From Paragyromitra xinjiangensis (Eukaryota; Ascomycota; Pezizomycetes; Pezizales; Discinaceae): 64,000 nt of DNA. The stretch lies in contig JBCAMK010000006.1 of NCBI GenBank assembly GCA_038503065.1, positions 2,170,001 to 2,234,000 on the forward strand. The letters are read 5' to 3'. Positions within the stretch are counted from its first letter, which is position 1. Each line of letters opens with the position of its first letter. The notes beneath the pieces are model-generated. The model was not told where the DNA came from and searched no databases. It saw nothing but the letters and a program-made list of their open reading frames with translations. Positions 25,241-36,922 of this stretch are shown piece after piece. The position numbers and the translations under genes were made by a program.

Positions 25241-26319
25241 ATGGCTCCTGCCCGCCAGCTCACCCGGATTGCCATCGTCTATTTCGTTGACTGGGCAGTA
25301 ATTCTGGCAACCATCGCTTTTGCAGGTTCTTTGTCCCTGTGGGCTGTTCCTGCTGCTCGACCATTTTCTCTAGACGACACAAGCATTGCCTATCCGTTTC
25401 AAACAAAAACAAAGATATCCACCGGATTATTGGTTGCCCTTGCTATCGCTTTCCCAGGAGTGCTATGTCTGGCATTGACTTTATTCGTTCCAACCGCATC
25501 TACTCCTTCTGGATCAGGGTGGAGGAGAAAGTTTTATGCAGCAAACAAGGCTATCCTCGGGCTGGGCCTCAGTATTGCGCTTGCATTGTTGTTCACGGAC
25601 TCTTTAAAGAACCTGATGGGCAAGCCAAGGCCAGATATGCTTAGCCGGTGTTCGCCAATGATTGGGGTGCCACTTCCAGGCAATGTAGAAATTGGGTTTG
25701 GGTTGGTTACTTGGGATGTCTGCGCAACTAGGGGACTTAAGGGAAAGGGATTCGATGATTTACGAGATGGGTTTAGGAGTTTCCCAAGTGGACATGCAAG
25801 CAGTACGTCCTATATTCCTGTTTTTAAAAAAACCGAAAGCTAACTATGAAACTAGTGTCCTTCGCTGGATTAACTTATGCCTCTCTTTTCCTCGCCTCTT
25901 TCGTTTTCTCAATGACTCTACCACTCGCCCGAAAAATCCGTCCATTTTCCACCTCCGCTCCAGCCGCCCCCGTTGCTCAACCTAAATTTCCACAAATGCT
26001 CTCATTCGCTATTGTGTCTATTCCCATTTGGATTGCCATTTATATTGCTTCAACACGCTGGTCCGACTTCCGACATCACGGGTTCGACGTCCTCTTCGGC
26101 TCCGTCGAAGGTATCGTCTGCGCACTAATCGGTTGGTCCTGGTACGGCGTTTATAGCTGTCGCCGGGGCGGCGCCCTCACGAGCCAAGACATTGAGCTTA
26201 ACAACCGGGGATCCGACGAGCAGTATTTAGCCGCAGGACAGGAATACGATGCCATGGAGGCGGGACGTGTGCGGGATTCGGGAAAAGGATCTTCGTCGGC
26301 TGCGGCCGGCTTGGCGTAA
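25241..26319 (+). CDS. PAP2-superfamily lipid phosphate phosphatase
   Basis: Two exons, 25241-25802 and 25856-26319, give 341 aa. The 53-nt intron has donor GTACGT, branch AGCTAACT and acceptor ACTAG. The three phosphatase motifs are visible: KNLMGKPRP (K123, R130-P131), PSGH (182-185) and TRWSDFRHHGFD (R255, H261, D265). Motif 3 has Thr where Ser is usual before Arg. About six membrane segments are present, as in DPP1/LPP1-type enzymes that dephosphorylate diacylglycerol pyrophosphate, phosphatidate or lysophosphatidate in vacuolar or ER/Golgi membranes. The C-terminus is hydrophilic, Gly/Ser-rich. Splicing within PSGHAS|SFAGL restores the conserved segment after motif 2, which supports the intron. 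The ATG at 25241 directly precedes the first membrane segment. Confidence 0.9.
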
Positions 26320-27844
26320 CGGGTTTAACCCTTTTATTTCCGGCTATTTTGCGCAAAGGGTTGAGGGTGCTGTTTTGGCTGTTGAGAGTGCTGCGTAAGG
26401 GGGTGGCGTTTTGTTGGTATGCGGCATGGGGGTTGGTAATCCTTTGTTTTTTACCGGCTATTGGGTATCGGGTTGCTTTTACTGGCGATGAGGTTATTCC
26501 TGGGTCGCTGTTGTATTATATTTTATGGTTCTATGGGTTTTTGGTTTCGTGCATTTGGGAATAAATTTTCGGATATGTTTAATTACAATTGGAGCTGGAG
26601 TTGGGCTTGAGTAGATGTCTTTGTTTCATTTTCCGCTGTCATTTCTGGGAATAAGTGATTTCCTGGCGTTCTGATAATGCCTTCGGGGTTGATTTGGACG
26701 CTGGTCGAAAGAATATTCTACTGGATAACGTATATAAACATTTGCTTAATCGAATTACGAGTGAGAACCAAGCTCCATTCTACTGTGATTAGTAAAGTAG
26801 AAGAATAGTGGAAAGTAATTACCCACTTACATCTAGTTGATATAATTGGGTCTAGTTTCTATCCCAGTAAATAATCCTTGCTCATCAAACAGAACAAGAT
26901 GCAAACATGGCGATCGTTTAACTGGCTGCTAATGATGAAGCAGATGGGTTGGCTCTCGACTGAGCCTCTTTTACAAACGCGTTGGGATTTTTTTTCCGCC
27001 CCGTGGATTAGGGGATTTGGTGTACCACGTCTTGTACCGTATTAACTCGAGAGAGGAAACCTCACGCTAAGACGTTTGAATTGCTTCTACAGGCAAAGCG
27101 TCAATTAAAAGGGCCAAATCACAGCGAAGATTTCTCGCCGTCTTACCAATAGAGGCAATTCCAACGTCTTAGCGCGAGGTTCCCTCTCTCGAGTTAATAC
27201 GGTACTGTCATCAGGCTCTTTATGACCTTGTTGAAGTCTTTGCCCCGTGTTCTTAACGCTTAGTTTCTGCTGCTGGGTGGCAAAGATACAAATAATGGCC
27301 ATATAGACTTGGTTACTTCTGGGTAATCTGGGTTGAAAGTCAGCAGCTAATTATAATCCACCGAGTGTCACTCGCCCACAGCAACTTTCATCGCAAATTT
27401 ATTTGTTTCATTAGGCACGTACGGCCATTTAGGTTGTGGCATTTTACTAGGTGCCACGGTGTAGTGAGGTCCTTTAATTTCCTCTCCAAGCCTGTTGCCC
27501 TTCCCCTAGTCTCTTATACAATGAGTAGCCGTCGGAGTTTGTAGACGAATGAGCAATGTGGCGCAAAATTGAAAAATAAATTGGTAACACCAGTAGCTCC
27601 TCTACAAACATTCTCCTTTGCTAAACCTAATAATTTTTAGATAAAGTATTTTTCAGATGTTCGGTGGTGAGTTGCACTCACTGTAAAGGAGAAGAGCTGG
27701 TGCTCTTGCCTACAAAGAAATCTAGCAAAGATTGGAGTCTCAATGTCGCCTTAATCCGTCTGCCAAGCTGTCTGCAGTCGACTGTAGTCTGACTACGTCG
27801 GATGACTACCGTCCGTCTAGGTCCGAATACCTCACGAAAAACAC
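26320..27844. other. Intergenic stretch with an inverted-repeat MITE
   Basis: This is downstream of PAP2 and of the minus-strand gene at 27845. A hydrophobic frame at 26349-26564 lacks an ATG and looks like 3'-UTR coincidence. The one structured item is the MITE at 27037-27202. Confidence 0.5.
27037..27202. mobile_element. 166-bp inverted-repeat MITE with TA target sites
   Basis: Arms of about 48 bp begin CCGTATTAACTCGAGAGA on the left (27037 on) and read as the reverse complement on the right (to 27202), with about three mismatches, two of them transitions. TA dinucleotides flank both ends (27035-27036 and 27203-27204), as expected for Tc1/mariner targets. About 70 bp of unique sequence forms the centre. 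There is no coding capacity, so it is non-autonomous. Confidence 0.7.
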
Positions 27845-29174
27845 CTAACTCACCCCGCCACCCTCTTGCTCAGGTCTATCCCGAACCGGATATCCACAAA
27901 ACTCTGCCATCTCTGATCCACACCTCTCACACCCCGGCAGCCCACCCAGAGCATTCTTCCAACTCCTAACAACATCATCGATCCAAAACGGCAGATACTT
28001 AGAACTTTTACCGTCTATCACATAAATGCCCATCGCGTAGTATTTCTTGAAACCATTTGTGAGATCAACCGTGAAAGAGAAACTTGGCGCTGCTATGAAT
28101 GTCTGGGTGTCGCCAGCGAAAGGGTTGACAATTGGAGCAAAGCATGTGCTGAATGCACTGATGATGACTATGATGTTGGGGTTTTGGGATGAGGTGGTAT
28201 CGTTGCCGATGGAGATATGGAAGGAGTCGATGTCGAAGAGGAAGTCTTGTGTGGTGATGAGGTTTGGGCTGTAGAACCAGGGATCGAGGGCTCTAGGGGT
28301 CCCGAAGAGAGCGTTAGGTTTAGAGGTAGAGGAGAGACGGCCGGGGGAGTTGGGGGCGTAGGAAAGATGGTTGGTGATGTTCCAGGGGCTGTATTTGTCG
28401 TCAAATATGTAGCCGTGGTAGGGATTCGGTAGGGTGGTAGAGGAGTTGAGGGTTGGGATGTCGTCAAACTGGGTTGTCAGCGTGAGGGTATAGGAGGGGT
28501 GGTTGTGGCTTACTGTCAGAGTGATAGGAGCATCAGGTGGACTCTTCGGTGTTTGCTTTGGATACCTGCAATGGAAGTCCACAGAACCCAACGCATACTC
28601 ATCAATGACCTAGGTAATAAGTACAAACTCTGATACATTCTTGAGTCGGGGCGTACCATATCATCAATGAGATATCGAAACTCTTCTCTGGTCGGTCTAC
28701 TTCCCACACTCCACCAAACCCTAACCTGCCATTGAATTACCGCATTCCAGCCTTTCGGTAATTCAACTCTATATCCGACTTGAGAGCCTTTGATCTTGAA
28801 CCGCAACGTCGTTGTTTTTGTCCCGTCCTCTCGCCATCCAAAAACCTCAACGGTTATCAATTCATTGTAGTATTTCGGCAGAACAACAGGTGTGAGACGG
28901 AATTCGATAAGATCGTACACCGCCCATGGAGAGACTGCCGGGTATGTGAGTCCGTGGATGGTGCCGATTTTGCCCTTCTCTGGTGGAGGGTCTCCGGTTC
29001 CAGTAAGGCTAGATAAACCCAAGTGAGCGATGAGAGGGAGGGCTTTGCATTAAGAGTTTTACGCTCTCGAATGATCGGGCAATCGTTATCAATTGACTCT
29101 GGGGGTAATCTAATTTCCAGGTTACTATGATTCGGTTGATGAAGGGTTAGGGCAATTGGGGGTATACTGATCAT
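27845..29174 (-). CDS. Unknown fungal protein, three exons
   Basis: The best model has exons 29174-29126, 29042-28657 and 28609-27845, giving 399 aa. The second intron (28656-28610, 47 nt) is supported because it joins EEFRYLIDDM to VIDEYALGSVDF in frame. The first intron (29125-29043) is less certain; it was chosen because the frame beyond it has no ATG. I recognise no family. There is no membrane segment or clear signal peptide. The protein is rich in Trp, Tyr, Pro and Asp with predicted beta-strand character (YNELITVEVFGW, VIQWQVRVWW), and the C-terminus has three Cys in CERCGSEMAEFCG. Such content would fit a beta-sandwich, but that is inference. Confidence 0.6.
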
Positions 29175-30058
29175 CGAATGCTATTGACATCCATAGGAAA
29201 GAGGGGATGGGTATGAGCATCGTTGGGTTTGCTGGAGTGGAGAAGAAAGACGAACGTGAAAATTACATGTATTAAAAAAGGATTGTTTACCCTGTTATCG
29301 CGCAAGCTGAATTTCTATGTAATATATGGCCATGACTGGATGTTTGTACATATTCCGCCCATGGGTACTGACCTCTCCCACTAAATTGGTTAGGGTTCAA
29401 GGCGACTCAAAGTATTGAGACCATACAGTTCCATTGAGTAGGACTACGGTACCCTACTATTAATGGAGAGGGATCTAAGGGTCATTGTCTCCGGGCTTCG
29501 AGTTCATGATTCCATCCAGAAACCCCTGCAGCGCGTAGACATGCTTAAATGGGCAAGTGGGTAGATACATTAACGCTCATCATACCAACAGCTGCCCCTG
29601 GTATTATGGAGCAATTCAGAGGGCCGTTTGAATTGGGGATTGAATTAGGATTCAACAAAGTTAACGGTAATTCTCTCCCTGTGTAGATATTGATCATAAC
29701 CAGTCACTCGACCATCGGCGATCTTTCTTTTTGGAGAAGCTTCCTAAGTGAGAGTCAGGCACCCCGCGCATGGGCCCGAGAAAGCACTACACGAGCATAC
29801 CGGAATTAGAATCCCACTGATTACATGACAGAGGTTGTGATTAGAATTTCATTGGAAGTTTTGAAATTACAGCCTCCAGGGAAACCTCCTCGGAATCCCC
29901 TCCAACCAAGCAACCACTCCAGACGCTTCGTCCCGCTTTTCATCACTTCATCACCCTCTTAACCGCATCATCATCCATAACCCTTATCTCATCATTCTTT
30001 CAACCCTACAATTCACATCCCCGAGCAACAGCCTCAATTCTCTGAGTAGTCATCTACA
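29175..30058. other. Divergent intergenic region
   Basis: This 0.9-kb gap lies between genes transcribed in opposite directions and presumably contains both promoters. It includes a TACATGTA at 29264 and TTAGGG-type motifs near 29144 and 29391. The stretch before 30059 is rich in C and T on the plus strand, as often seen before fungal start codons. Confidence 0.45.
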
Positions 30059-31965
30059 ATGTCGCTGATCACGGATCAGAGAACGTTGCTCAAGTTGGCA
30101 CTTTCCCTCGCAGTCGACCTGGACTATTTGATTCAGAGCATCAAGTCAGATCCTACTGATCTCGACCACGAAGCACGCCCTGCTTTTATCGACGGTATCC
30201 GTTTGTTCGTGGAGAATGCTATCAATGGAGAGACCCCGGATCTTACTATGCTCGATGATTACGGCGAAATGCCCGTCGCACCACCCGAAGCACCACCCGA
30301 ATATATGGGGTTGGTCGGAAGCTCTCCTGTGGCTGCTACTAAATTAGGTTCCGCCCCTTCTGGTATGCCTCTAGGATTTCAGAAATTGTTTTAGAATTCT
30401 GTAAACTAACAAAGTTATTAGAACCTTTGATTCCAGCTAAAGTTGCCGACCCCGCACCCGTCGCACCACCTCAACACATGGGGTCGATCGTCAATCCTTC
30501 CACGACTACTGCTAAACCAGGCCCTAAATCCCCCGGTATATTCCCAGGATTTCAAAGATCAGACCAGGATTTTGCAAACTAACGAAGCTATATAGAACTT
30601 TTGAATCGAGTCAAAGTCACTAAACCCATGCCTGTTGCGAATGCTCCTGCTGTACTTGATACCCCAGGTACCGCCGTTCTTACCCCCAAGCCACCAGCGC
30701 CCATAAAACCCCTCCCACCACTCAAAAAGGCACCTCCTCAGCTCGCTGCTACTACTCCGTCGATCCCTCCGGAACTTAGTCCAGGCCACCCCAACCTCGA
30801 AAAACGTAAGCTCTTCCCCAATCCTCCACTGGCAGGTCAAAGTGAATACGTGCCCACATAGTTAAACGAAACTAACATGAATGAGAACAGTTGCCGATAA
30901 ATGCATCGGACTTTTGAGTGTGCCGGGTCATGTCACTTCCTCAATGGTTGCTGAACAGATTCTCGGAGGACCGCTCCGAAGTCTTGAAAGGGTTCCTCAT
31001 CGTAGCAACAAGTTCTCAAACTTCTTTATAAGTTTCCTTTACCAAAAGGCATCGTTAGATTATATGAATTTCCGTAAGGCTCCTACGGGGAAGCTTTATT
31101 TCGCTGCCACTGAAAGCGGCTATACTCCTATAAGTGTTGAATGGAGTAGTAAAAAGCCCGAACCCATCACCACTGATATTCTTGAAGGGCTCAAGGCACC
31201 TAACCCAGTCAGACGTGCGCTGGCCATCCGAAATTATCCCCGCACTATTGTGGGACAGGATGAGTATTCCAGGAGATTAGAAGTCTTGAAGGCTAAAAAC
31301 GCCCTCGATTTCACTATGGAATCTTTCAAACTCACCAGGGAATTGGGGGCATGCGTTGTATTCAGCAAGATTTCTGGCGCCGTTCAGGTCATGGCCTGGC
31401 ATTCTCGTGGGCTTTTTGGGAGTGAATTCAATGACTGTCAGGTTACATACGGCATAGACCCAACCGATCGTCCTATCCCTGTCATAAATAACGGTAATGA
31501 TATATCCACCCTCCACTATACCTCTTGATAACAAAGCTGACAAAGTTTGATGTATACCTAGAACCTGTAATTAGTGCTGTGCCCGCCAAAGTCAAACCTG
31601 CTGTGATTCCTAGCAAAGGAGGTGTATCCATCGCCCCAAAAGCTGCTAGTCCTGTTTCGCTAGGCTCTTCCTGCAGCCCTACCAACCTCTCAAACAGCGC
31701 ACCATCGAAACCTTCCGGCTCCTCACCCATGCCTAGACCCCTTCCCGTTTCATCGGTTACTACCAGCCGAGATACCATCAACCTCACTGTTGACTCCGAT
31801 CTTCGCACAAGTTCTCATCGTTTCATACTCTCTGCATCTGCTTCTAAATCCTCAGCACGTGCTTACGCCCTCCCCGAAAGCCTCTGTTTGCCTCATTCAG
31901 CTTCTCGTCTTCGTATTCCTGTCGAGAAAGCCACCCCAAGCCCAGCTATTGCCAAAACCCAATAA
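30059..31965 (+). CDS. Pro-rich protein with RRM-like core, duplicated exons
   Basis: Five exons, 30059-30362, 30422-30535, 30596-30805, 30891-31493 and 31562-31965, give 544 aa; all four introns are phase 1. The N-terminal 75 aa are helical and acidic. Exons 2 and 3 are Pro/Ala-rich linkers. Exon 4 looks like a degenerate RRM fold: CIGLLSVPGHVTSSMVAEQI, a GGPLRSLE turn, NFFISFLYQKASLDYM (RNP1-like position), and a following mixed region. Exon 5 is Ser/Pro-rich and ends with TPSPAIAKTQ. RNA binding would be the expected role, but aromatic RNP residues are weak, so it may be a protein-interaction RRM. Exons 2, 3 and 5 all begin Glu-Pro/Leu and the first two introns are recognisably related, showing internal duplication. 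The family is not identified by name. Confidence 0.65.
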
Positions 31966-32917
31966 TCCCGTCACTTCTAGCCGTCCCGAGCCTCCCACTC
32001 TGCATTGTCACGGCTTCGCCTGAGAACAGATCTGAGTATAAAATATCCCGACTTAATAACACCTTTTTGGAAAATGGGTAATACTATTAGTCAAACTAGG
32101 TTATATTAAGTGTGCCCTTGGATTAAGTGCGCAATTTTTGGGTTTAAATTACCATATGTAATTAAAATTTTAGTAGCAATAAACTTAGAAACTTAAATCA
32201 TGTCGGTGTCCAGTTCATTTTAGTGCAGGTGAATTGTGAATACATTCTTCCTGCAATTATTAACGCTGTCAATTCGCGAGTACATGTGATTGGAATATTG
32301 GTAAATCATAGGATATCACTCGGATAACTGATTTGTAAATGGAGCAGGGGATTGATTGATTAATTAATTGAAGAGTTGTGATATATACAGACTTAGGCTT
32401 AGCATACGTATGCGAGTTAGGTTTTATTCACGCCATAACTTCGGTTGCATGCGATATTCTTGTACTCTTAAAAACAATGAAGCAATGAGTTATGGTTATT
32501 TGCAGTTTTTGCTTTGTTATGGGTTTTTGTTAGTTGTTTGTTTGTTTGCTTTGTGTTATCGTCATAACCCTAGGGGTTGTATACGTAAATGAAAAACCTA
32601 TTTATCTATCTAAGCAATGAGTTATAAAAAAAAGCATACGCATACTACTACCAAAAGCCTTTCACATCTCCGCAGCTCCCGATATCCTCCGCACTGTCTA
32701 CCATAGATGCTGAAGGTGGAGCTCGATGGAATTTTGTTTGATACACGTTGACACAACCCTCGTTCATTCTCATCACTGATATACGTACATCAAAATATCC
32801 CCTCTCATCAAGTCTGATAATAAGCACACTTTCGTTTGATAATAGTTAGCTGCTGTCAATTTCCTAAGGGGAATAAGTAGATGCAAAACGACTAAGCCTA
32901 AGCTCCCCACCCAACCC
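31966..32917. other. Intergenic; inverted repeat arm and AT-rich DNA
   Basis: No gene. The stretch contains the left arm (about 32496-32593) of an inverted repeat whose right arm is at 32957-33050. It is AT-rich with simple ATTAATTAATT runs at about 32355. Confidence 0.5.
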
Positions 32918-32955
<38 letters not shown>

Positions 32956-33050
32956 ATTCATTTACGTATGGGTTATGACGATAAAATAACACAAAACACA
33001 AACAAAACACCAAAAACAACAACAATAAAAACCAAAACACAACACACAAC
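32496..33050. repeat. Long imperfect inverted repeat (about 95-bp arms)
   Basis: TTCATTTACGTAT, then GGTTATGACGATAA and CACAAA-rich sequence at 32957-33050, is repeated in reverse complement at 32593 back to about 32496, with a roughly 10-nt insertion in the left arm. About 360 bp lie between the arms, including the (TAG)12 tract. The outer part of each arm is simple CAAA/TTTG sequence and proves little; the inner 27 bp are distinctive. Confidence 0.45.
32918..32953 (+). repeat. (TAG)12 microsatellite
   Basis: Twelve perfect TAG units are followed by TAATTCATTTACGTAT. The last units plus this flank recur at 48093-48114. Confidence 0.95.
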
Positions 33051-34509
33051 ACATAATCCAAACAAACAATATTCCATCTTCTCCAAATATTTCCCTATTT
33101 TTTTCTTCCCTTTCGCATATCCGTATACAATTTTTATCTCTCCAGATCTCCATACCCCCACCCCACCCCCACCCAACCCTTCTTCTGCCTCGGAGCTTCC
33201 GCTCCCTGAAGTTGGCTGCAATATGTTTGCGGCATCTTTCACAGCAGTAGCCAAATTATCCACGGATCCATCTGCGCTGGCAGCATCATTGACGACATCG
33301 TCGATGAGAATGCCATCTGTAGCGGCGGCAACGTCCTCTGCAGCCCCGGTGATGAAGTCTGCGACATCACCTACCGAACCCTCAACTGCTGCTGCAGCAT
33401 CGTCGACAGCGCTATTATCTGCTTCGAGAACGTCGGTAGTTTCGTTGACATTGGTGCCGGCGTTGGCATCGGTGATAGTGTTATCCGCATTAACATCTGC
33501 AGCTGCACCGGCATTGACGTCGGCGTTATCCGTACCAGCGTCGACGGCAGCTGTATCAGCATCGGCATTGGCATCCGCACCAGCACCAGCAGCAACCTCG
33601 GCATCGGTATTAGCATCAGCGTTCTCCGCGTCTGCATCAACAGCTGCATCACCCTCCGCAGATATTGTTGCATTCTCTGCCGCTTCTACTGCTGCATCTG
33701 CGCCTGCAATCGCATCTGCATCTGTAGCTACAACTTGAAACTAGCTCGCCCGGGCTTTTGTAAGTGTATGTCGCTCATAATATAAACAATAAAGATACCA
33801 TGACGGACAGACGGAAACAAACCTTGGAACAGCCGTATTGTGCACCCCTCTCCTCAACTGGTGATAGGACTCCTTGATGATTACTACTCAAGTTGATTGT
33901 ACTACTCTGTGAAACCCCTCCAGCAACCATCAATAGCATTCGCTTTCAGCAGACCATTTTCCATCCCCAGAGTCATTGATACCCTTGAAAAACTTGAAGG
34001 CATCCGCTTTTAGGGGTTCGTCGGGTGTGAACGAACCACCTAGGTTCTGGATTGTGACGTGGATGTAGCCAATGATAATGCCATCGGCATCGAGTTGTTG
34101 AGGCAAGGAGTAGCAGTTTGTTAGTGAGTCTAGGACGATTAGCCTAAATGCATAAGTGAAACGACGGTTGAACAGACGTACTGGCGGAGGTCCTAGCTTG
34201 GAGGTTATGACGATAATGTCAAACGGGGTATCTGCAAGTATCTGACCACCTTCGGGAGGGTTTATTATGATTGCTGGCACCTTTGCATTAAACGGGTTAA
34301 CCGTGACTTCATTTGCCTATGAACCCTAACCCTAGATAGAGAAGAATATCCTGAATGTACCATCTTGTCTGAGGAAGGGATATCGCCCATGGCCATCGGG
34401 ATGCCATTACAATTTCCTGTGAGCACTTGGAGACCGTTGTTTAGTGTCTTGCCAGCACAGAAATTTACGAAATTGGCGGCGTCACTAGGATTTCTTGCCA
34501 GCTTCTTGA
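32973..34509 (-). pseudogene. Broken secreted fungal protein with Ala/Asp-rich tail
   Basis: An exon at about 34509-34361 reads KLARNPSDAANFVNFCAG and CNGIPMAMGDIPSSDKM. It splices (intron 34360-34281) in phase 0 to VPAIIINPPEGGQILADTPF, then GYIHVTIQNLGG and FKFFKGINDSGDG. These segments match a widespread secreted fungal family of unknown function in which this order is conserved. After about 33965 the conserved text is split over three frames (NGLLKANAIDG, then LLEGFHRV, then SSTINLSSNHQGVL), so at least two or three small indels have broken it. A repetitive Ala-Asp-Asn tail (33740 to about 33260), typical of the family, remains open. The signal-peptide exon was not found. It is therefore probably not functional. 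Confidence 0.6.
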
Positions 34510-35769
34510 CTAAAAGTAGCCTCTATTTCTATCTTCTACATGCTACAAAGGAGGTAAAAGGTATGGAGAACTATAACATACGTAGCAGATGGTGGTAGGA
34601 TAATGGGTAGAAATGATCGCGAAAAATCGTAATCAATCCGGTAGTGAAAGAATGGACTGCGGTGGTGAGGGAAGTAACCCATATTAGGAGTAGCAGAGGG
34701 TAGGCTCATATACAGTATTGTTGGACCCATAGTCACTCCGACCTTTGGAATCTAGAATCATGACGACTTTTGTTTCGATATCCTACCCAGAAACTTAGCG
34801 GACACGAAGCCTTGAAGCAGGAGATGGTAATGTTTCAACAAGCTATGGGTATTTAGATTTTGCTAGAAACAGCTGAGACGGGCTGTAGTAGGCCAACTTA
34901 AAAGCCGAAGACTGAGTGCTCCATCACAAACACGTGGATGTAACCTTACCACATTCAGCTTCCGGATATTGAGATCATTGTCTAGATATCGCATTCCAGA
35001 ATAAGCTTAAAATCTCGGATCAAGCTCCTGACTATCAGATCAGTTTCTCCGGGGTGCAGCAACGTAGTACTATACTCTAGGTTCGCCATCCGGTCAGTTT
35101 CGTGTCCGGCCAGGAAAACTTATATATGTAGTTATGCTATTTCAGATTCCCTCTCTCCAGGCTTCCATCTCTCGGCGCTGCAACCAAGCGGAAAACCTAG
35201 TCAGAACTGGTGCCTATTGACTGCTTTCCCTCGCTTGGAGAGGTAAACGCCAGCCCGAGAGATCCGAGGTAGGAAGTCGGTATTCTGTTGAATGACTGGA
35301 ATTGAAACAACGGCGTCTGCATTAGAATCACGATCTTTATCGTGGGGTTTATGTTCACCATCGTCAGGATGAAACAGGAAAGGTTTTCTGCCATGTCCAG
35401 AATCCTTACTTGGGCTTGCGAAAGACGGAGTATTTCACCCGACTTAAGACTTGATAGAATCATATTTTATGAAGATGCCTTTCTTGATCACTGGGGAAGC
35501 GCTTTGCCTGGTCTGGTGTGGTTGGTCTTGGCGAATAGAAAAGGGAGATCAGATTAGATTGCAAGTATTATCGCAACTTGAAACGGGACTTGCTTAAAGG
35601 CACTCTTTTGTAAGAACTCTATTTACCCCCTGGGGGTTGACGGAAGCAGATTATCTAGCTACAGGTTGAATGGATTACTCTTGATTCGTTTCCAACTTGA
35701 AAATCGTGGAAACGAGTAAATCTAATAAACAAAAATTTAAAGGGTTTATCTACTCTACGGGGATGGATA
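34510..35769. other. Gene-free stretch
   Basis: No supported gene or RNA. Short frames on both strands (35197-35463, 35342-35557) overlap each other and lack domains. Confidence 0.5.
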
Positions 35770-36282
35770 CTACGTTCGCGCAATACCAAGGGAACTAGCA
35801 AAGTAACCGAACGATAAAAAACCGGGAGTATCTTCCTGTCGACCCTCGTTCACCAGATCGGAAGTGTCGTGGTTAGCTGCAAGCCTGCCGCTAATAAGAT
35901 ATCCCAACTCCTCTTCCCAAATCCCCCGCAGCCGTCGATATTCGATCTGCTCTTGATCGAATATCCTCCTCGCTTCCTCTGCCTCCGTCTGCAGCTCCTG
36001 GAGTCGCTTTTCACTGCTCAAAATCACAACAGCTAACTTCAAAACAATAGGATGTTCACTACCTCGACACTTCCTCATTTGTACCTCCAGTTTCGCTAGG
36101 TGACAGCTCCATTGGTATCGTTGTGCTTCGAAATGGTTGGATCGTTTTTGGGAATCCTTGTGGTATTGCTGTACGAACTGTTTGTTCAGATGTTTGGCTG
36201 CAGATATTTTTTCTTGGAGAGCTCTCACGTTTTCGCCGGGTGTTTTGTGGATGTCGATGTTGCTGCTGACGAGGAAAGACAT
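35770..36282 (-). CDS. Small coiled-coil protein, unknown
   Basis: A single frame of 170 aa from ATG 36282. Most of it is charged and helical with heptad character (about residues 15-55 and 95-130, e.g. EKRLQELQTEAEEARRIF), suggesting a coiled coil. No enzyme motif, signal peptide or membrane segment. An internal stretch (SEHPIVLKLAVVILSS) is bounded by GT and AG and resembles a 49-nt intron, but removing it would destroy the downstream helix frame, so I keep it unspliced. Function unknown. Confidence 0.45.
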   Translation of the reverse strand: MSFLVSSNIDIHKTPGENVRALQEKISAAKHLNKQFVQQYHKDSQKRSNHFEAQRYQWSCHLAKLEVQMRKCRGSEHPIVLKLAVVILSSEKRLQELQTEAEEARRIFDQEQIEYRRLRGIWEEELGYLISGRLAANHDTSDLVNEGRQEDTPGFLSFGYFASSLGIART

Positions 36283-36922
36283 TTTTGGTCTGTTTAGATG
36301 TTATGTTTTTGGATTGAGAAGAGGCGGAGAAGATTAGTTATTAGTCGGGGTTTATGGCCGAGGGGCTGTCCATTTTGATCTACGTCGTTTTCGCAGAATT
36401 TAATGATGCTCATCTTGATGGATGGGATAAGCCATTCAAGTTTAACATGATATCTGGAGATGAAGGCATGTGGATGATCTTGGAATAGTGAAGGGGGGTC
36501 AAGATTAGTCTTACTTACAACAAGAATAATCGTATTTCTGCTTCATACTACCTATACCCTCAGTCCAGAGTGATTCAACATTCATATACCCCCATAAGAC
36601 CAAGATACCACAGAAACTACATGTAAATAAATATCCATCTCGTACAGGGTTAGGGTTAAGCATCAACTCGGCGGAGATATTCCGAGAAAAATGACCTGTC
36701 CGATAATGTTTATTTATTTATTTAATAACGAGAGGCTGCACGCGCCACCGTAGAAGGGTTAGGGTTATTCTGCGTTATATGCAGCTCATCCCACTCTGCA
36801 TTCTTCTTCCCCGCAGTCTCTCCCCTCTCTTCTCTTCTCTCCCCTCCCCCTCCCCCTTCTCCTCTCTCCTGCCCTTCTCTTGACCCCCAGATAAACCTAC
36901 ACTCTCCTCCAGCTCTCACGAC
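36283..36922. other. Promoter region of the FAD oxidoreductase
   Basis: The gap lies between divergent genes. Just upstream of the ATG at 36923 is a long CT-rich tract (about 36800-36910), a common fungal promoter feature. TACATGTA occurs at 36618 and TTAGGGTT at about 36649 and 36757. Confidence 0.5.

Noticed and set aside
26349..26564. 71-aa hydrophobic plus-strand frame after the PAP2 gene
   Set aside because: It has no ATG and lies just 30 bp past the PAP2 stop; most likely 3' untranslated sequence.
28047..28432. Plus-strand frames opposite the unknown gene at 27845-29174
   Set aside because: Antisense shadows; the minus strand has a consistent spliced model.
32968..33738. 256-aa Ala/Ser-rich plus-strand frame
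   Set aside because: It is the antisense of the Ala/Asp/Asn-rich tail of the minus-strand secreted-protein family; its N-terminal part comes from simple CAAA repeats.
35983..36052. 49-nt intron inside the coiled-coil gene
   Set aside because: The ends look like GT..AG, but removal shifts the frame and replaces a good heptad helix by a stop-prone Arg/Ser-rich frame.
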